64,000 bases of DNA from Acidimicrobiales bacterium (GTDB taxonomy: Bacteria > Actinomycetota > Acidimicrobiia > Acidimicrobiales > GCA-2861595), in NCBI GenBank assembly GCA_036262515.1, contig DATAIT010000009.1, forward strand, positions 1-64,000. The letters run 5' to 3'. Below the pieces are notes generated by a model. That model was not told the DNA's origin and did no database searches. It was given only the letters and a program-made list of their open reading frames with translations. The translations under genes and the position numbers were made by a program. Shown piece by piece: positions 1-8,956 of this stretch (positions within the stretch are counted from its first letter, which is position 1; every line of letters begins with the position of its first letter).

Positions 1-398
1 CGCTCTCCGCGACCTGACGGTAAGGCCAGCCTCGGCCGACGGGCGCGCCGATTGCCGGGTATTTGTTGCCTCCGCCAGGAGTCGGGAGGCAGGTCGCGGT
101 GGCGCCACCGGACCGATCTGGAAATACGGAGCGCCGCCTCGGCGGAGGGCGACCAAGAAGCCCTGGCGGGCTTCCTGATCCAGTGTGCCGCCGGACGCCC
201 CCCGGGCCGTCAAGGCTGCCCCTCCGGGCGGCCGCCGGCCGGCCTTGACCGCCCTGGTCCCCCGCGGGCACCGGCGGGTCCTCGGTTCAGACCGCCGAAG
301 GTTCCTGGTGGAGCTCGGTTAGAGAGGATAACTGGGCCGCTTTTGGTGCCGATTTTGAGGCAAAACCGCAGGTCAGCACACTGCTAAGCGAAAAACGC
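1..398. other. No gene recognised; two hairpins
   Basis: I see no convincing gene here. Two inverted repeats stand out: a 7-bp perfect stem with a 4-nt loop at 157-174, and an 8-bp repeat with arms at 209-216 and 242-249. A small A/T-richer patch at about 345-395 contains the inverted pair TTTTG/CAAAA. The stretch directly abuts the broken tRNA-Arg at 399-436 and may be junction DNA of an inserted element. Confidence 0.4.
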
Positions 399-436
399 TC
401 CGTAGTCAGATGCTCTATCCGTTGAGCTACGAGCGC
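399..436 (-). pseudogene. 5' half of tRNA-Arg(ACG), broken after the anticodon loop
   Basis: Read on the minus strand from 436, this is a normal tRNA 5' half: a 7-nt acceptor strand, TA at positions 8-9, a D arm closed by GCTC/GAGC, the anticodon 5' strand TCTGA and the loop CTACGGA (anticodon ACG). Homology stops at the end of the loop. The expected TCAGA strand, T arm and acceptor 3' strand are absent from the remaining 398 bases to the window edge. Anticodon loops are known crossover sites of tyrosine recombinases, so this may be one side of an integration junction; simple truncation is equally possible. Confidence 0.7.
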
Positions 437-479
437 GGGCAGCGCCGAGTGTAGGCGACGAGGTCTTCGTGGGATCGCT

Positions 480-571
480 TGGCGGAGAGGGAGGGATTTG
501 AACCCTCGGACCCAGTTTCCCAGGTCAACTCATTAGCAGTGAGTCCGATTCGGCCGCTCTCGCACCTCTCC
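480..571 (-). tRNA. tRNA-Ser (anticodon GCT), CCA encoded
   Basis: The acceptor stem GGAGAGG (571 downwards) pairs with CCTCTCC (490-484). The discriminator is G and a genomic CCA follows at 482-480. The anticodon loop carries GCT, the long variable arm is typical of serine tRNAs, and the T arm contains GGGTTCAAATCCC. All class II serine features are present. Confidence 0.95.
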
Positions 572-793
572 CGATGGCCAGTCTAGGTCCTGCTCCCGGC
601 CTCCGTCCCGAGCCTGGAGGTCCTCAGTTCAGGCCCATCGTGGGCAGGACGGAGGCGAACTACCGACGGTGCCGGATGGGCAACCCGGCCGCCTCGCCAC
701 GCCGCTGGTGTCGACCCGCGAACGATCGAACCACGGCAGCGGACCGGACCCCGGGCGGCGACCTCGATCCCACGATGGGCGAGAACGGAGCCC

Positions 794-1183
794 TCAGGGC
801 AGCCTCGTCGCGCCCTTCAACTGGGTGCCGGGCTCCTCGTCCTCGTCGAGCACGGACTGCGAGCCGCCGGCCACGGCGTCGGCGTCGAGCGCCTCCCGCA
901 GTGGCGGGAACGAGCCGTCCTCGTCCTCGGCCGCCGGGCTTTCCGGCCGGCGATCGGGCCCCGATCCGATGTGCTCGTCCACGACCACCTCCCCGTCCTT
1001 CGCCGTCCCGGGGGCGGGCCCCGACGGCGGCGCCTCGGGGGAAGGCCATTCGCCGCCGCCCGCCGCGACCTCAGGGTTCTGGTTCTGCTGGGCGATCACC
1101 TTGTCGGCTCCGTCACCCACGTTGGTTGGCAGGGGCACGCTCGTCACCGTGTCTACTCGGGGGTCGCTCGTCGTCTCGTCCAT
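794..1183 (-). CDS. Small acidic hypothetical protein
   Basis: A 129-residue protein starting at ATG 1183 (begins MDETTSDPRVD). It is rich in Asp, Glu, Pro and Gly, has no hydrophobic segment or signal peptide, and is probably disordered and cytoplasmic. The first 35 residues (through VIAQQNQNPEV) look better defined than the low-complexity remainder. A longer frame upstream is possible, but its extra residues look unlike protein. It is divergent from glgX and shares a short upstream region with it. No function can be assigned. Confidence 0.5.
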   Translation of the reverse strand: MDETTSDPRVDTVTSVPLPTNVGDGADKVIAQQNQNPEVAAGGGEWPSPEAPPSGPAPGTAKDGEVVVDEHIGSGPDRRPESPAAEDEDGSFPPLREALDADAVAGGSQSVLDEDEEPGTQLKGATRLP

Positions 1184-1280
1184 GCCGGGACTGTTCCCCG
1201 CCGAGGCCACGGCGACGCATGTCGCCCAGGCGCCACCGCGACGCATGGGCGACTCCCGGCACCTGCGTTAGCGTGCCCCG

Positions 1281-3374
1281 ATGCAGGTCTGGCCGGGACA
1301 GCCCTATCCCCTCGGCGCCACCTACGACGGTGCCGGCACCAACTTCTCCGTGTTCTCCGAGGTCGCCGACCGGGTGGAACTGTGCCTGTTCGACGAGGCG
1401 GGCGAGACCAAGATCACGCTGCCGGAGGTCACCGCTTTCTGCTGGCACTGCTACCTGCCCGGCATCGGCCCGGGGCAGCGTTACGGCTTCCGGGTCCACG
1501 GACCGTACGATCCGGCGGCAGGCAATCGGTGCAACCCCGCCAAGCTGTTGCTCGACCCCTACGCCAAGGCGGTCGAGGGTCAGGTCAAGTGGGCCGAAGC
1601 GGTGTTCCCTTACCGCTTCGGCGCCCCGGACACCATGAACCGGGCGGACAGCGCGGCCTACATGCCCAAGGCGGTGGTCACCAATCCGTGGTTCGACTGG
1701 GCCAACGACCGCCCGCCGGTGTCGCCGTACCACGAGGCGGTCATCTACGAGGTGCACGTGAAGGGCCTCACGATGCGCCATCCGGGCGTGCCCAAGGAGC
1801 TTCGCGGCACCTACGCCGGCATCGCCCATCCGGCGGTGATCGAGTACCTCCAGATGCTCGGGATCACCGCGGTGGAGCTGCTCCCCGTGCACCAGTTCGT
1901 CCACGACTCACACCTCGAGTCGAAGGGACTCCGCAACTACTGGGGCTACAACTCCATCGCCTACCTGGCGCCGCACAACGAGTACAGCGCCACCGGCCAG
2001 GCCGGCCAGCAGGTGCAGGAGTTCAAGCAGATGGTGAAGACGCTGCACGAGGCGGGCATCGAGGTCATCCTCGACGTCGTCTACAATCACACGGCCGAGG
2101 GCAACCACATGGGCCCGGTGCTGTCGCTCAAAGGCATCGACAATGCCGGGTACTACCGCCTGGTCGACGACGACAAGCGGTACTACTACGACACCACCGG
2201 CACGGGGAACAGCCTCGACATGCGGCACCCGCACGTGCTGCAGCTCATCATGGACAGCCTGCGGTACTGGGTCACCGACATGCACGTGGACGGGTTCCGC
2301 TTCGACCTCGCAGCCACGCTGGCCCGCCAGTTCCACGAGGTCGACCGCCTGTCGGCCTTCTTCGACCTCATCCAGCAGGATCCCGTGGTCAGCCAGGTGA
2401 AACTCATCGCCGAGCCGTGGGACCTGGGCGAGGGCGGCTACCAGGTGGGCAGCTTCCCCCCGTTGTGGTCGGAGTGGAACGGGAAGTACCGCGACCACGT
2501 GCGGGACTACTGGCGGGGCGAGGACAAGCTGCTCGACGAGTTCGCATTCCGGTTCACGGGCAGCTCCGACCTGTACGAGTCCGGTGGCCGCCGCCCGTTC
2601 GCCAGCGTCAACTTCGTGACCGCCCACGACGGCTTCACCCTCGCCGACCTCGTCTCGTTCAACGACAAGCACAACGAGGCCAACGGCGAGGACAACAACG
2701 ACGGCGAAAGCCACAACCGGTCGTGGAACTGCGGCGTCGAGGGACCCAGCGACGATCCTGCGGTCATCGAGCTGCGGGCCCGGCAGATGCGCAACTTCCT
2801 CGCCACGCTGATGCTGTCCCAGGGCGTGCCCATGCTGCTCGGCGGTGACGAGATGGGTCGTACCCAGCGCGGAAACAACAACGCCTACTGCCAGGACAAC
2901 GACGTCTCCTGGTACGACTGGGACAACCAGGACGGCGAGCTGGTCGCCTTCACGCAGCGGCTCATCAGCCTGCGCAACACCCATCCCGTGTTCCGGCGGC
3001 GCCACTTCTTCCAGGGCCAGCCGCTCCACGGCGCCGGGGTATCGGACATCGCCTGGTTCCGGGCCGACGGGACGGAGATGTCGGACATCGATTGGCGCGA
3101 GGGATACGCCAAGACCATCGGCGTGTTCCTGAACGGCGACGCCATCCCCGATCTCGGCGCCCGGGGCGAGCGGATCACCGACGACTCCTTCCTCGTGCTG
3201 TTCAACGCCCACTTCGAGCGGGTCGAGTTCGTGCTCCCCGCCGAGGAGTTCGGCGAGCGCTGGGTGAAGGTCCTCGACACGGCCGACGCCTTCGACGAGG
3301 GCCTGCAGCTGAAGGCGACCGAGGCGCTGGACGTCGAGAGTCGCTCGCTGGTCCTGCTCCGACGTGGCGGCTGA
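1281..3374 (+). CDS. glgX: Glycogen debranching enzyme GlgX/TreX
   Basis: A 697-residue GH13 isoamylase-type enzyme that hydrolyses alpha-1,6 branches of glycogen. It has an N-terminal CBM48-like domain (about 10-110) and a TIM barrel carrying the conserved regions: DVVYNH, the nucleophile D342 in GFRFDLA, the acid/base E378 in LIAEPWDLG, and D450 in TAHDG. Length is normal for GlgX. The next gene starts 11 nt inside its end and is treY, followed by treZ, so here the enzyme most likely acts as TreX, making linear maltodextrins for trehalose synthesis. Confidence 0.96.
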   Translation: MQVWPGQPYPLGATYDGAGTNFSVFSEVADRVELCLFDEAGETKITLPEVTAFCWHCYLPGIGPGQRYGFRVHGPYDPAAGNRCNPAKLLLDPYAKAVEGQVKWAEAVFPYRFGAPDTMNRADSAAYMPKAVVTNPWFDWANDRPPVSPYHEAVIYEVHVKGLTMRHPGVPKELRGTYAGIAHPAVIEYLQMLGITAVELLPVHQFVHDSHLESKGLRNYWGYNSIAYLAPHNEYSATGQAGQQVQEFKQMVKTLHEAGIEVILDVVYNHTAEGNHMGPVLSLKGIDNAGYYRLVDDDKRYYYDTTGTGNSLDMRHPHVLQLIMDSLRYWVTDMHVDGFRFDLAATLARQFHEVDRLSAFFDLIQQDPVVSQVKLIAEPWDLGEGGYQVGSFPPLWSEWNGKYRDHVRDYWRGEDKLLDEFAFRFTGSSDLYESGGRRPFASVNFVTAHDGFTLADLVSFNDKHNEANGEDNNDGESHNRSWNCGVEGPSDDPAVIELRARQMRNFLATLMLSQGVPMLLGGDEMGRTQRGNNNAYCQDNDVSWYDWDNQDGELVAFTQRLISLRNTHPVFRRRHFFQGQPLHGAGVSDIAWFRADGTEMSDIDWREGYAKTIGVFLNGDAIPDLGARGERITDDSFLVLFNAHFERVEFVLPAEEFGERWVKVLDTADAFDEGLQLKATEALDVESRSLVLLRRGG

Positions 3375-6090
3375 GCCCGCCGCCGGCGAGCCGGCTGAGC
3401 CCGGGCCGTGGGCCACCTACCGGGTGCAGCTGTCACCGACGTTCACGTTCGACGACGCCGCTGCCATCGCCGGGTACCTGGCCGATCTCGGCATCACGCA
3501 CCTCTACGCGTCGCCGGTGCTCCAGGCCGCACCCGGCAGCACCCACGGCTACGACGTGGTCGACCACCACCGCGTCAACGTGGAGCTCGGGGGCGAGGCC
3601 GGCCATGCCCGGATGTGCGACGCCCTCGGTGCCGCCGGTCTGGGCCAGGTCCTCGACGTGGTCCCCAACCACATGGCCATCGGCGGGCCCGAGAACGCGT
3701 GGTGGTGGGACGTGCTTGAGAACGGGCCGGCCAGCGTGTACGCAGCCTACTTCGACGTCGACTGGGATCCTCCCGAGTTCAAGCTGCGCCACACCGTCCT
3801 CCTGCCCATCCTCGGGGACCACTACGGACGGGTGCTCGAAGCGGGCGAGCTGAACCTGCGCCGGGAAGGTGGCTCGTTCACCGTCCACTACCACGACCAC
3901 GTCGTCCCGGTCGCGCCCAGAACGATCGACCGCCTGCTGGTGGCGGCGGCCGAGGACTGCGGCTCGGCCGAGCTGGAGTCGATCGGCGCCGCCTTCGGTC
4001 GCCTCCCCCCGGCGACGGCCACGGATCGCGACAGCGTCCGCGAACGCCACCGCGACAAGGAGGTGCTCCGCGCCCGGCTCTCGGCGTTGTGCGAGGAGGA
4101 GCCCGAGCGGGCTGCCTCGATCGACCGGCGCGTCGAGGCGATCAACGCCGACTGCGACGCCCTCGACGCCCTCCTCGACCGCCAGAACTACCGCCTGGCC
4201 TTCTGGCGCACGGCCGGCCGCGAGCTCGACTACCGGCGGTTCTTCGACATCAACACGCTGGTGGGCGTGCGGGTGGAGGACCCGCAGGTGTTCGACGACA
4301 CGCACACCCTCCTGCTGGAGTGGCTCGACAAGGGCGTGATCGACGGGCTGCGCATCGACCACCCCGACGGACTGCTCGATCCCGAGGGCTACCTCGACCG
4401 GCTGCACGACGCCACGGGCGGCAAGTGGACCGTCGTCGAGAAGATCCTCGAGCCCGGCGAGCAGCTCCCCGAGTCGTGGCCCGTGGCCGGCACCACTGGG
4501 TACGACTTCCTCAGCCGAGTGGGGGGCCTGTTCGTCGACCCGGCCGGCCGCGACGCGCTCCTCGCCACCTACACCGGGATCACCGGCCGGCCGGCCGACT
4601 TCGACGAGGCAGTGCTGGCCAACAAGCACCTCGTCCTCCGGGACGTCCTGGCCGCCGACCTCAACCGCCTCACGGCCCTGTTCGTCCAGGTGTGCGAGCG
4701 TCACCGGCGCTACCGCGACTACACCCGCCACGAGCTCCACGAAGCACTCCGCGAGGTCCTGGCCTGCTTTCCCGTGTACCGGACGTACGTACGGCCCGCC
4801 GACGGCACCGTGCGCGACGCCGACGTGGCCCGTGTCGAGCACGCCGTTTCGCTGGCCGTCGCCCGCCGTCCGGACATCGACGGTGAGCTGTTCACCTTCC
4901 TCGCCGACCTCCTCCTGCTCCGCCGCCGCGGGGAAGCGGCGGCGCCCGGCTTGCCGGCACCGGTGGGGGAGGTGGAGGCCGAGCTGGTCGCCCGGTTCCA
5001 GCAGGTCACGGGGCCCGTGATGGCCAAGGGCGTGGAGGACACCACGTTCTACGACTACGTGCCCCTCGTGTCGCTCAACGAGGTAGGCGACTCCCCCGGT
5101 CATTGGGGCACGACCGTCGACGAGTTCCACCGCAGCTGCGCCGAGGCGGCCCGGACGTGGCCCCGATCGATGCTGGCCACCAGCACCCACGACACCAAGC
5201 GGAGCGAGGACGTCCGGGCCCGGCTGCACCTGCTCTCGGAGATGCCCGATCGGTGGACTGAGGCGGTGGAGCGCTGGCGGGCCATGAACGTCCGGCACCG
5301 CGCCGGTCCCGATCTGCCCGACTCCAACATCGAGTACCTGCTGTACCAGACGCTGGTGGGCGCGTGGCCGCTTCCCCTGGACCGCGCCGCCGCCTACATG
5401 GAGAAGGCGGCCAAGGAGGCGAAGTCGCAGACGTCGTGGATCGATCCGGACCTCGACTACGACGCCGCTCTCCGGGCGTTCGTGGACGGCGTCATGGGCG
5501 ACGAGGCCTTCCAGGCGGACCTGGCGGTGTTCGTGGCCCCGCTCGTGGCCCCCGGGCGGGTGTCCTCCCTGGCCCAGGCGCTCGTGAAGCTCACGGCGCC
5601 GGGCGTGCCGGACACGTACCAGGGGACCGAGCTGTGGGACCTCAGCCTGGTGGATCCCGACAACCGCAGGCCGGTCGACTATGCGACGCGCCGGCGGCTC
5701 CTGGCCGAGCTGGCCGGGATGGACGCCCGTTCGGTGTGGGCCCGCGCCGACGAGGGCCTTCCCAAGCTGCACGTGGTACGGGAGGCGCTGCACCTGCGAC
5801 AGCGGGTCCCGGAGGCGTTCGGTGCCACCGCCGACTACGTGCCCGTCGCTGCGGGCGGTCAAAAGGCGGCGCACGTCGTGGCGTACTGCCGGGGCGGCCT
5901 GGCCGTCACCGTCGTGCCCCGACTCGTCCTCGGCCTCGGTCGCGACTGGCTCGATACCGTGGTCGACCTGCCGCCCGGGAGGTGGGGCAACGTCCTCACC
6001 GGGGATGACATCGCCGGCGGCTCCGCCGCCGTCGCCGACCTGCTTGCATCCTTCCCGGTGGCCCTGCTCGAGCGATCGCCCGACGCCTGA
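3364..6090 (+). CDS. treY: Malto-oligosyltrehalose synthase TreY
   Basis: A 908-residue GH13 enzyme that turns the reducing-end alpha-1,4 bond of maltodextrins into an alpha,alpha-1,1 bond. Visible signatures are the N-terminal YRVQLSPTFTFDDA, DVVPNHMAIG, the nucleophile D332 in GLRIDHPDG, the acid/base E363 in KILEPGE, and D610 in the family motif THDTKRSEDVR. It starts at GTG 3364, overlapping glgX by 11 nt, which implies translational coupling. TreZ, encoded downstream, releases the trehalose. Confidence 0.96.
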   Translation: MAAEPAAGEPAEPGPWATYRVQLSPTFTFDDAAAIAGYLADLGITHLYASPVLQAAPGSTHGYDVVDHHRVNVELGGEAGHARMCDALGAAGLGQVLDVVPNHMAIGGPENAWWWDVLENGPASVYAAYFDVDWDPPEFKLRHTVLLPILGDHYGRVLEAGELNLRREGGSFTVHYHDHVVPVAPRTIDRLLVAAAEDCGSAELESIGAAFGRLPPATATDRDSVRERHRDKEVLRARLSALCEEEPERAASIDRRVEAINADCDALDALLDRQNYRLAFWRTAGRELDYRRFFDINTLVGVRVEDPQVFDDTHTLLLEWLDKGVIDGLRIDHPDGLLDPEGYLDRLHDATGGKWTVVEKILEPGEQLPESWPVAGTTGYDFLSRVGGLFVDPAGRDALLATYTGITGRPADFDEAVLANKHLVLRDVLAADLNRLTALFVQVCERHRRYRDYTRHELHEALREVLACFPVYRTYVRPADGTVRDADVARVEHAVSLAVARRPDIDGELFTFLADLLLLRRRGEAAAPGLPAPVGEVEAELVARFQQVTGPVMAKGVEDTTFYDYVPLVSLNEVGDSPGHWGTTVDEFHRSCAEAARTWPRSMLATSTHDTKRSEDVRARLHLLSEMPDRWTEAVERWRAMNVRHRAGPDLPDSNIEYLLYQTLVGAWPLPLDRAAAYMEKAAKEAKSQTSWIDPDLDYDAALRAFVDGVMGDEAFQADLAVFVAPLVAPGRVSSLAQALVKLTAPGVPDTYQGTELWDLSLVDPDNRRPVDYATRRRLLAELAGMDARSVWARADEGLPKLHVVREALHLRQRVPEAFGATADYVPVAAGGQKAAHVVAYCRGGLAVTVVPRLVLGLGRDWLDTVVDLPPGRWGNVLTGDDIAGGSAAVADLLASFPVALLERSPDA

Positions 6091-6117
6091 GCCGCGGCGC
6101 CGAGTGTTCGCTGGACG

Positions 6118-6172
6118 TCCTTTCTTTGGCCGCTACACGACACGGAGTGTCGCCAAATGGGAAAAGAAGGCC
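6118..6172 (-). repeat. Dispersed hairpin element, copy A
   Basis: Read on the minus strand this matches copies at 48121-48165 and 49358-49408. It has a 5' tract CTTCTTTTCCC, a palindromic core CGACAC-N3-GTGTCG (6138-6152), a conserved TGTAGCGG 3' of the core, and a closing AAAGAA. The outer stem here is TTTGG/CCAAA. It lies between treY and treZ, pointing against transcription, about 90 nt before the treZ start. Confidence 0.7.
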
Positions 6173-6263
6173 ACCTGCTGAACGGCGGATCGACGCCCCG
6201 CCGTCGCCGACCGCCTGGGAGGGCGGCGGGTTGCCGTCCTCGGATCGGGGAAGGGTGGCTCAG

Positions 6264-7982
6264 ATGACCACGTTCCGGGTGTGGGCGCCGAAGGCGGCGG
6301 TGGTGGAGCTCGACCTGTCCGGCCGCCGGGTGTCCATGGCGGCGATGGCCGGCGGTTGGCACGCGGCCGACGTCCGCGACGCCGCGCCCGGCACGGACTA
6401 CGGGTACGCGCTCGACGGCGGTCCCGTCCTGCCCGACCCCCGGTCGCCCTGGCAACCGGCGGGCGTCGACGGGCCGTCGCGCACCGTCGACCACGCCGCC
6501 TTCCCCTGGACCGACGCGGCCTGGCGAGGCGTCCACCTCCCCTCCGCCGTGCTCTACGAGCTGCATGTGGGCACCTTCACGGCCGAGGGCACCTTCGATG
6601 CTGTCGTCGGCAGGCTCGACCACCTTCGCGACCTCGGAGTGGACGCCATCGAGCTGATGCCGGTGGCCCAGTTCCCGGGGACCCGAGGGTGGGGGTACGA
6701 CGGGGTCGACCTCTATGCCCCGCACGAGTCCTACGGCGGTCCCGAGGGGCTCAAGCGCCTGGTCGACGCCTGCCACGCGCGGGGCCTCGGCGTGGTGATG
6801 GACGTCGTGTACAACCACCTAGGCCCCGCCGGCAACTACCTCGGGGCGTACGGGCCCTACTTCACCGAGCGCTACGCCACCCCGTGGGGAGCGGCCGTCA
6901 ACCTCGACGACGCCGGCAGCGACGAGGTCCGCGCCTTCTTCGTGGACAACGCCCTCATGTGGTTGCGGGACTACCACTGCGACGGGCTGCGCATCGACGC
7001 CGTCCACGCCATCCTCGACACGTCCGCCACCCACCTGCTGGAGGAACTGGCCGTCGGCGTCGAGGCCCTGGCCGCCTCGCTCGGGCGACCGCTGTTCACC
7101 ATCGCCGAGAGCGACCTCAACGACCCGCGCGTGGTGCGCCGGCGGGAGGTGGGTGGCTACGGCATCGACGCCCAGTGGAGCGACGACTTCCACCACGCCG
7201 TGCACGCCGCCCTCACCGGTCAGCGCGACGGCTACTACGCCGACTTCGGCCGCTTGGCCCACGTTGCCACCGCCCTCCGCCGGGCCTTCGTGTACGCCGG
7301 CGAGTACTCCGCCGCCCGCGACCGCCGCCACGGCCGGTTCGACCCCGGGCTGTCCGGGAGTCGCTTCCTCGGGTACGCGCAGAATCACGACCAGGTGGGC
7401 AACCGGGCCCAGGGCGACCGCAGTTCGGCGCTCATGTCGCCCGGTCGGCTGCGCCTGGCCGCTGCCCTGGTGCTGACCTCGCCGTTCGTCCCGATGCTGT
7501 TCCAGGGCGAGGAGTGGGCCGCCACCACGCCGTTCCAGTACTTCACCGACCACGAGGACCCGGCGCTCGGAATTGCCGTCAGCGAGGGCCGGCGCTCGGA
7601 GTTCGTGGCCTTCGGCTGGGAGCCGGCCGACGTGCCCGATCCTCAGGATCGGGCCACCTTCGAGCGGTCCATCCTCGACTGGTCCGAGCTGGGCCGCAAG
7701 GAGCATGCCGCCATGCTCGACTGGCACCGGCGCCTCATCGCTCTGCGCCGGTCCGTGCCCGCCCTCGCCGACGCCCGCATGGAGGCCGTTCGCTGCCGCT
7801 TCGACGAGGAGGCCGGCTGGCTGGAGGTACGCCGGGGGACGGTCACGGTGGCCGGGAACATCGGTGTCCTCCCGGTCGAACTGGTCGCCTCCGGCAACCT
7901 CGTGCTCGCCAGCGAGGGCGCCGAGATGGGCACCGGCGGAACGCTGCGGCTGGCGCCCGATTCCGTTGCCGTGCTGGCCTGA
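6264..7982 (+). CDS. treZ: Malto-oligosyltrehalose trehalohydrolase TreZ
   Basis: A 572-residue GH13 enzyme that cleaves trehalose from maltooligosyl-trehalose. The N-terminal beta domain begins MTTFRVWAPKA. The barrel holds DVVYNHLGP, the nucleophile D245 in GLRIDAVHA, the acid/base E282 in TIAESDLND, and D376 in NHDQVGNRA. I use ATG 6264, preceded by GAAGGG-type ribosome-binding sequence. The frame stays open back to 6126, but that extension is not family-like and would run through hairpin element A. The 173-nt gap from treY suggests some independent control. Confidence 0.95.
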   Translation: MTTFRVWAPKAAVVELDLSGRRVSMAAMAGGWHAADVRDAAPGTDYGYALDGGPVLPDPRSPWQPAGVDGPSRTVDHAAFPWTDAAWRGVHLPSAVLYELHVGTFTAEGTFDAVVGRLDHLRDLGVDAIELMPVAQFPGTRGWGYDGVDLYAPHESYGGPEGLKRLVDACHARGLGVVMDVVYNHLGPAGNYLGAYGPYFTERYATPWGAAVNLDDAGSDEVRAFFVDNALMWLRDYHCDGLRIDAVHAILDTSATHLLEELAVGVEALAASLGRPLFTIAESDLNDPRVVRRREVGGYGIDAQWSDDFHHAVHAALTGQRDGYYADFGRLAHVATALRRAFVYAGEYSAARDRRHGRFDPGLSGSRFLGYAQNHDQVGNRAQGDRSSALMSPGRLRLAAALVLTSPFVPMLFQGEEWAATTPFQYFTDHEDPALGIAVSEGRRSEFVAFGWEPADVPDPQDRATFERSILDWSELGRKEHAAMLDWHRRLIALRRSVPALADARMEAVRCRFDEEAGWLEVRRGTVTVAGNIGVLPVELVASGNLVLASEGAEMGTGGTLRLAPDSVAVLA

Positions 7983-7987
7983 GCCCT

Positions 7988-8947
7988 GTGCCAACCTCGT
8001 CGGGACCGGGAAGGCTCTACGACGCCGTCGTGGTCGGCGGCGGGGCGGCGGGGCTCGCCGCCGCCCTGTGGATCGCCCGCTACCGGCGGTCCGTCGCCGT
8101 GCTCGACGGCGGGGAGCCCCGAAACCAGTGGGTGGACCTGGCCCACGGCTACCTCGGGGAGGATCCTGTCCACCCCGGGGACCTCCTCCAGCGGGCGCGC
8201 GAACAGCTGGAGCGGTACCCCGAGGCCGACCTGTGCTCGGGCCAGGCGGCGGCATCCGAGCGCGACCCCGGCGGCGTCTTCGTGACCGAGGCCGACGACG
8301 GGCTGCGCCTGCGGTCGCGCCGGTTGGTGCTGGCCACGGGCGTCAAGGACCGGTTTCCCGAGGTCGAGCGGTTCTTCGAGCACTACGGGGCCAGCGTCTT
8401 CCACTGCCCGACGTGCGATGGCTACGAAGCCCGCGACGCCCGGGTCGTGGCCTTCGGCTGGAGCGAGGACCTGACCGGCTTCGCCGTCACCCTGCTCGGG
8501 TGGGCCCGTAGCGTCACGATCGTCACCGACGGGCGCCCGTTCGAGGGCGACGACGCCTGCCGCCGCCAGCTGGATGCCGCTGGAATCCCGGTGCTCGAAG
8601 ACGACGCCGTCGAGCTCCTGGGCCGGCGGGGCGACCTGCAGGGGGTGCGGCTGCGGGACGCCGGCGTGGTGCCGTGCGAGCTGGCCTTCTTCTCCATCGC
8701 CCACGAGCCCCGCACGGAACTGGCCCGGCAGCTCGGCTGCCAGCTCACAGACGAGGGCTGCATCGTGGTCGACGAGGATGCGGCCACGTCGGTGCCGGGC
8801 GTCTACGCGGCCGGCGACGTCACTCCCGGTCTCCAGCTGGTGCAGGTCGCAGCGGCCAAGGGGGCGACCGCCGGGGTCGCCTGCGCCCGGTCGCTGCGGG
8901 GCGAGGGCGGCCAGCCGGATGGGTGGACGGGTCTCATCCCTGGGTAG
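7988..8947 (+). CDS. Thioredoxin-reductase-like FAD/NAD(P) oxidoreductase
   Basis: A 319-residue pyridine nucleotide-disulfide oxidoreductase of the low-molecular-weight TrxR type. The N-terminal FAD Rossmann motif is GGGAAGLAAALW, the redox pair is C140-P-T-C143 followed by DGYE, and the C-terminal FAD motif is GVYAAGDVT. It starts at GTG 7988, 5 nt after treZ, so it is co-transcribed with the trehalose genes. The NADP-domain motif is poorly conserved (GWSEDLTG), so the physiological partner, thioredoxin or another disulfide, is uncertain. It may be a TrxR paralogue rather than the housekeeping TrxB. Confidence 0.85.
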   Translation: MPTSSGPGRLYDAVVVGGGAAGLAAALWIARYRRSVAVLDGGEPRNQWVDLAHGYLGEDPVHPGDLLQRAREQLERYPEADLCSGQAAASERDPGGVFVTEADDGLRLRSRRLVLATGVKDRFPEVERFFEHYGASVFHCPTCDGYEARDARVVAFGWSEDLTGFAVTLLGWARSVTIVTDGRPFEGDDACRRQLDAAGIPVLEDDAVELLGRRGDLQGVRLRDAGVVPCELAFFSIAHEPRTELARQLGCQLTDEGCIVVDEDAATSVPGVYAAGDVTPGLQLVQVAAAKGATAGVACARSLRGEGGQPDGWTGLIPG

Positions 8948-8956
8948 GTCCCGGAC

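Noticed and set aside
1-436. Group I intron in tRNA-Arg
   Set aside because: The exon does not end in the U expected before a group I splice site, the 3' half is not in the window, and I could not recognise P7/P3 core elements. Kept only as a test in the finding.
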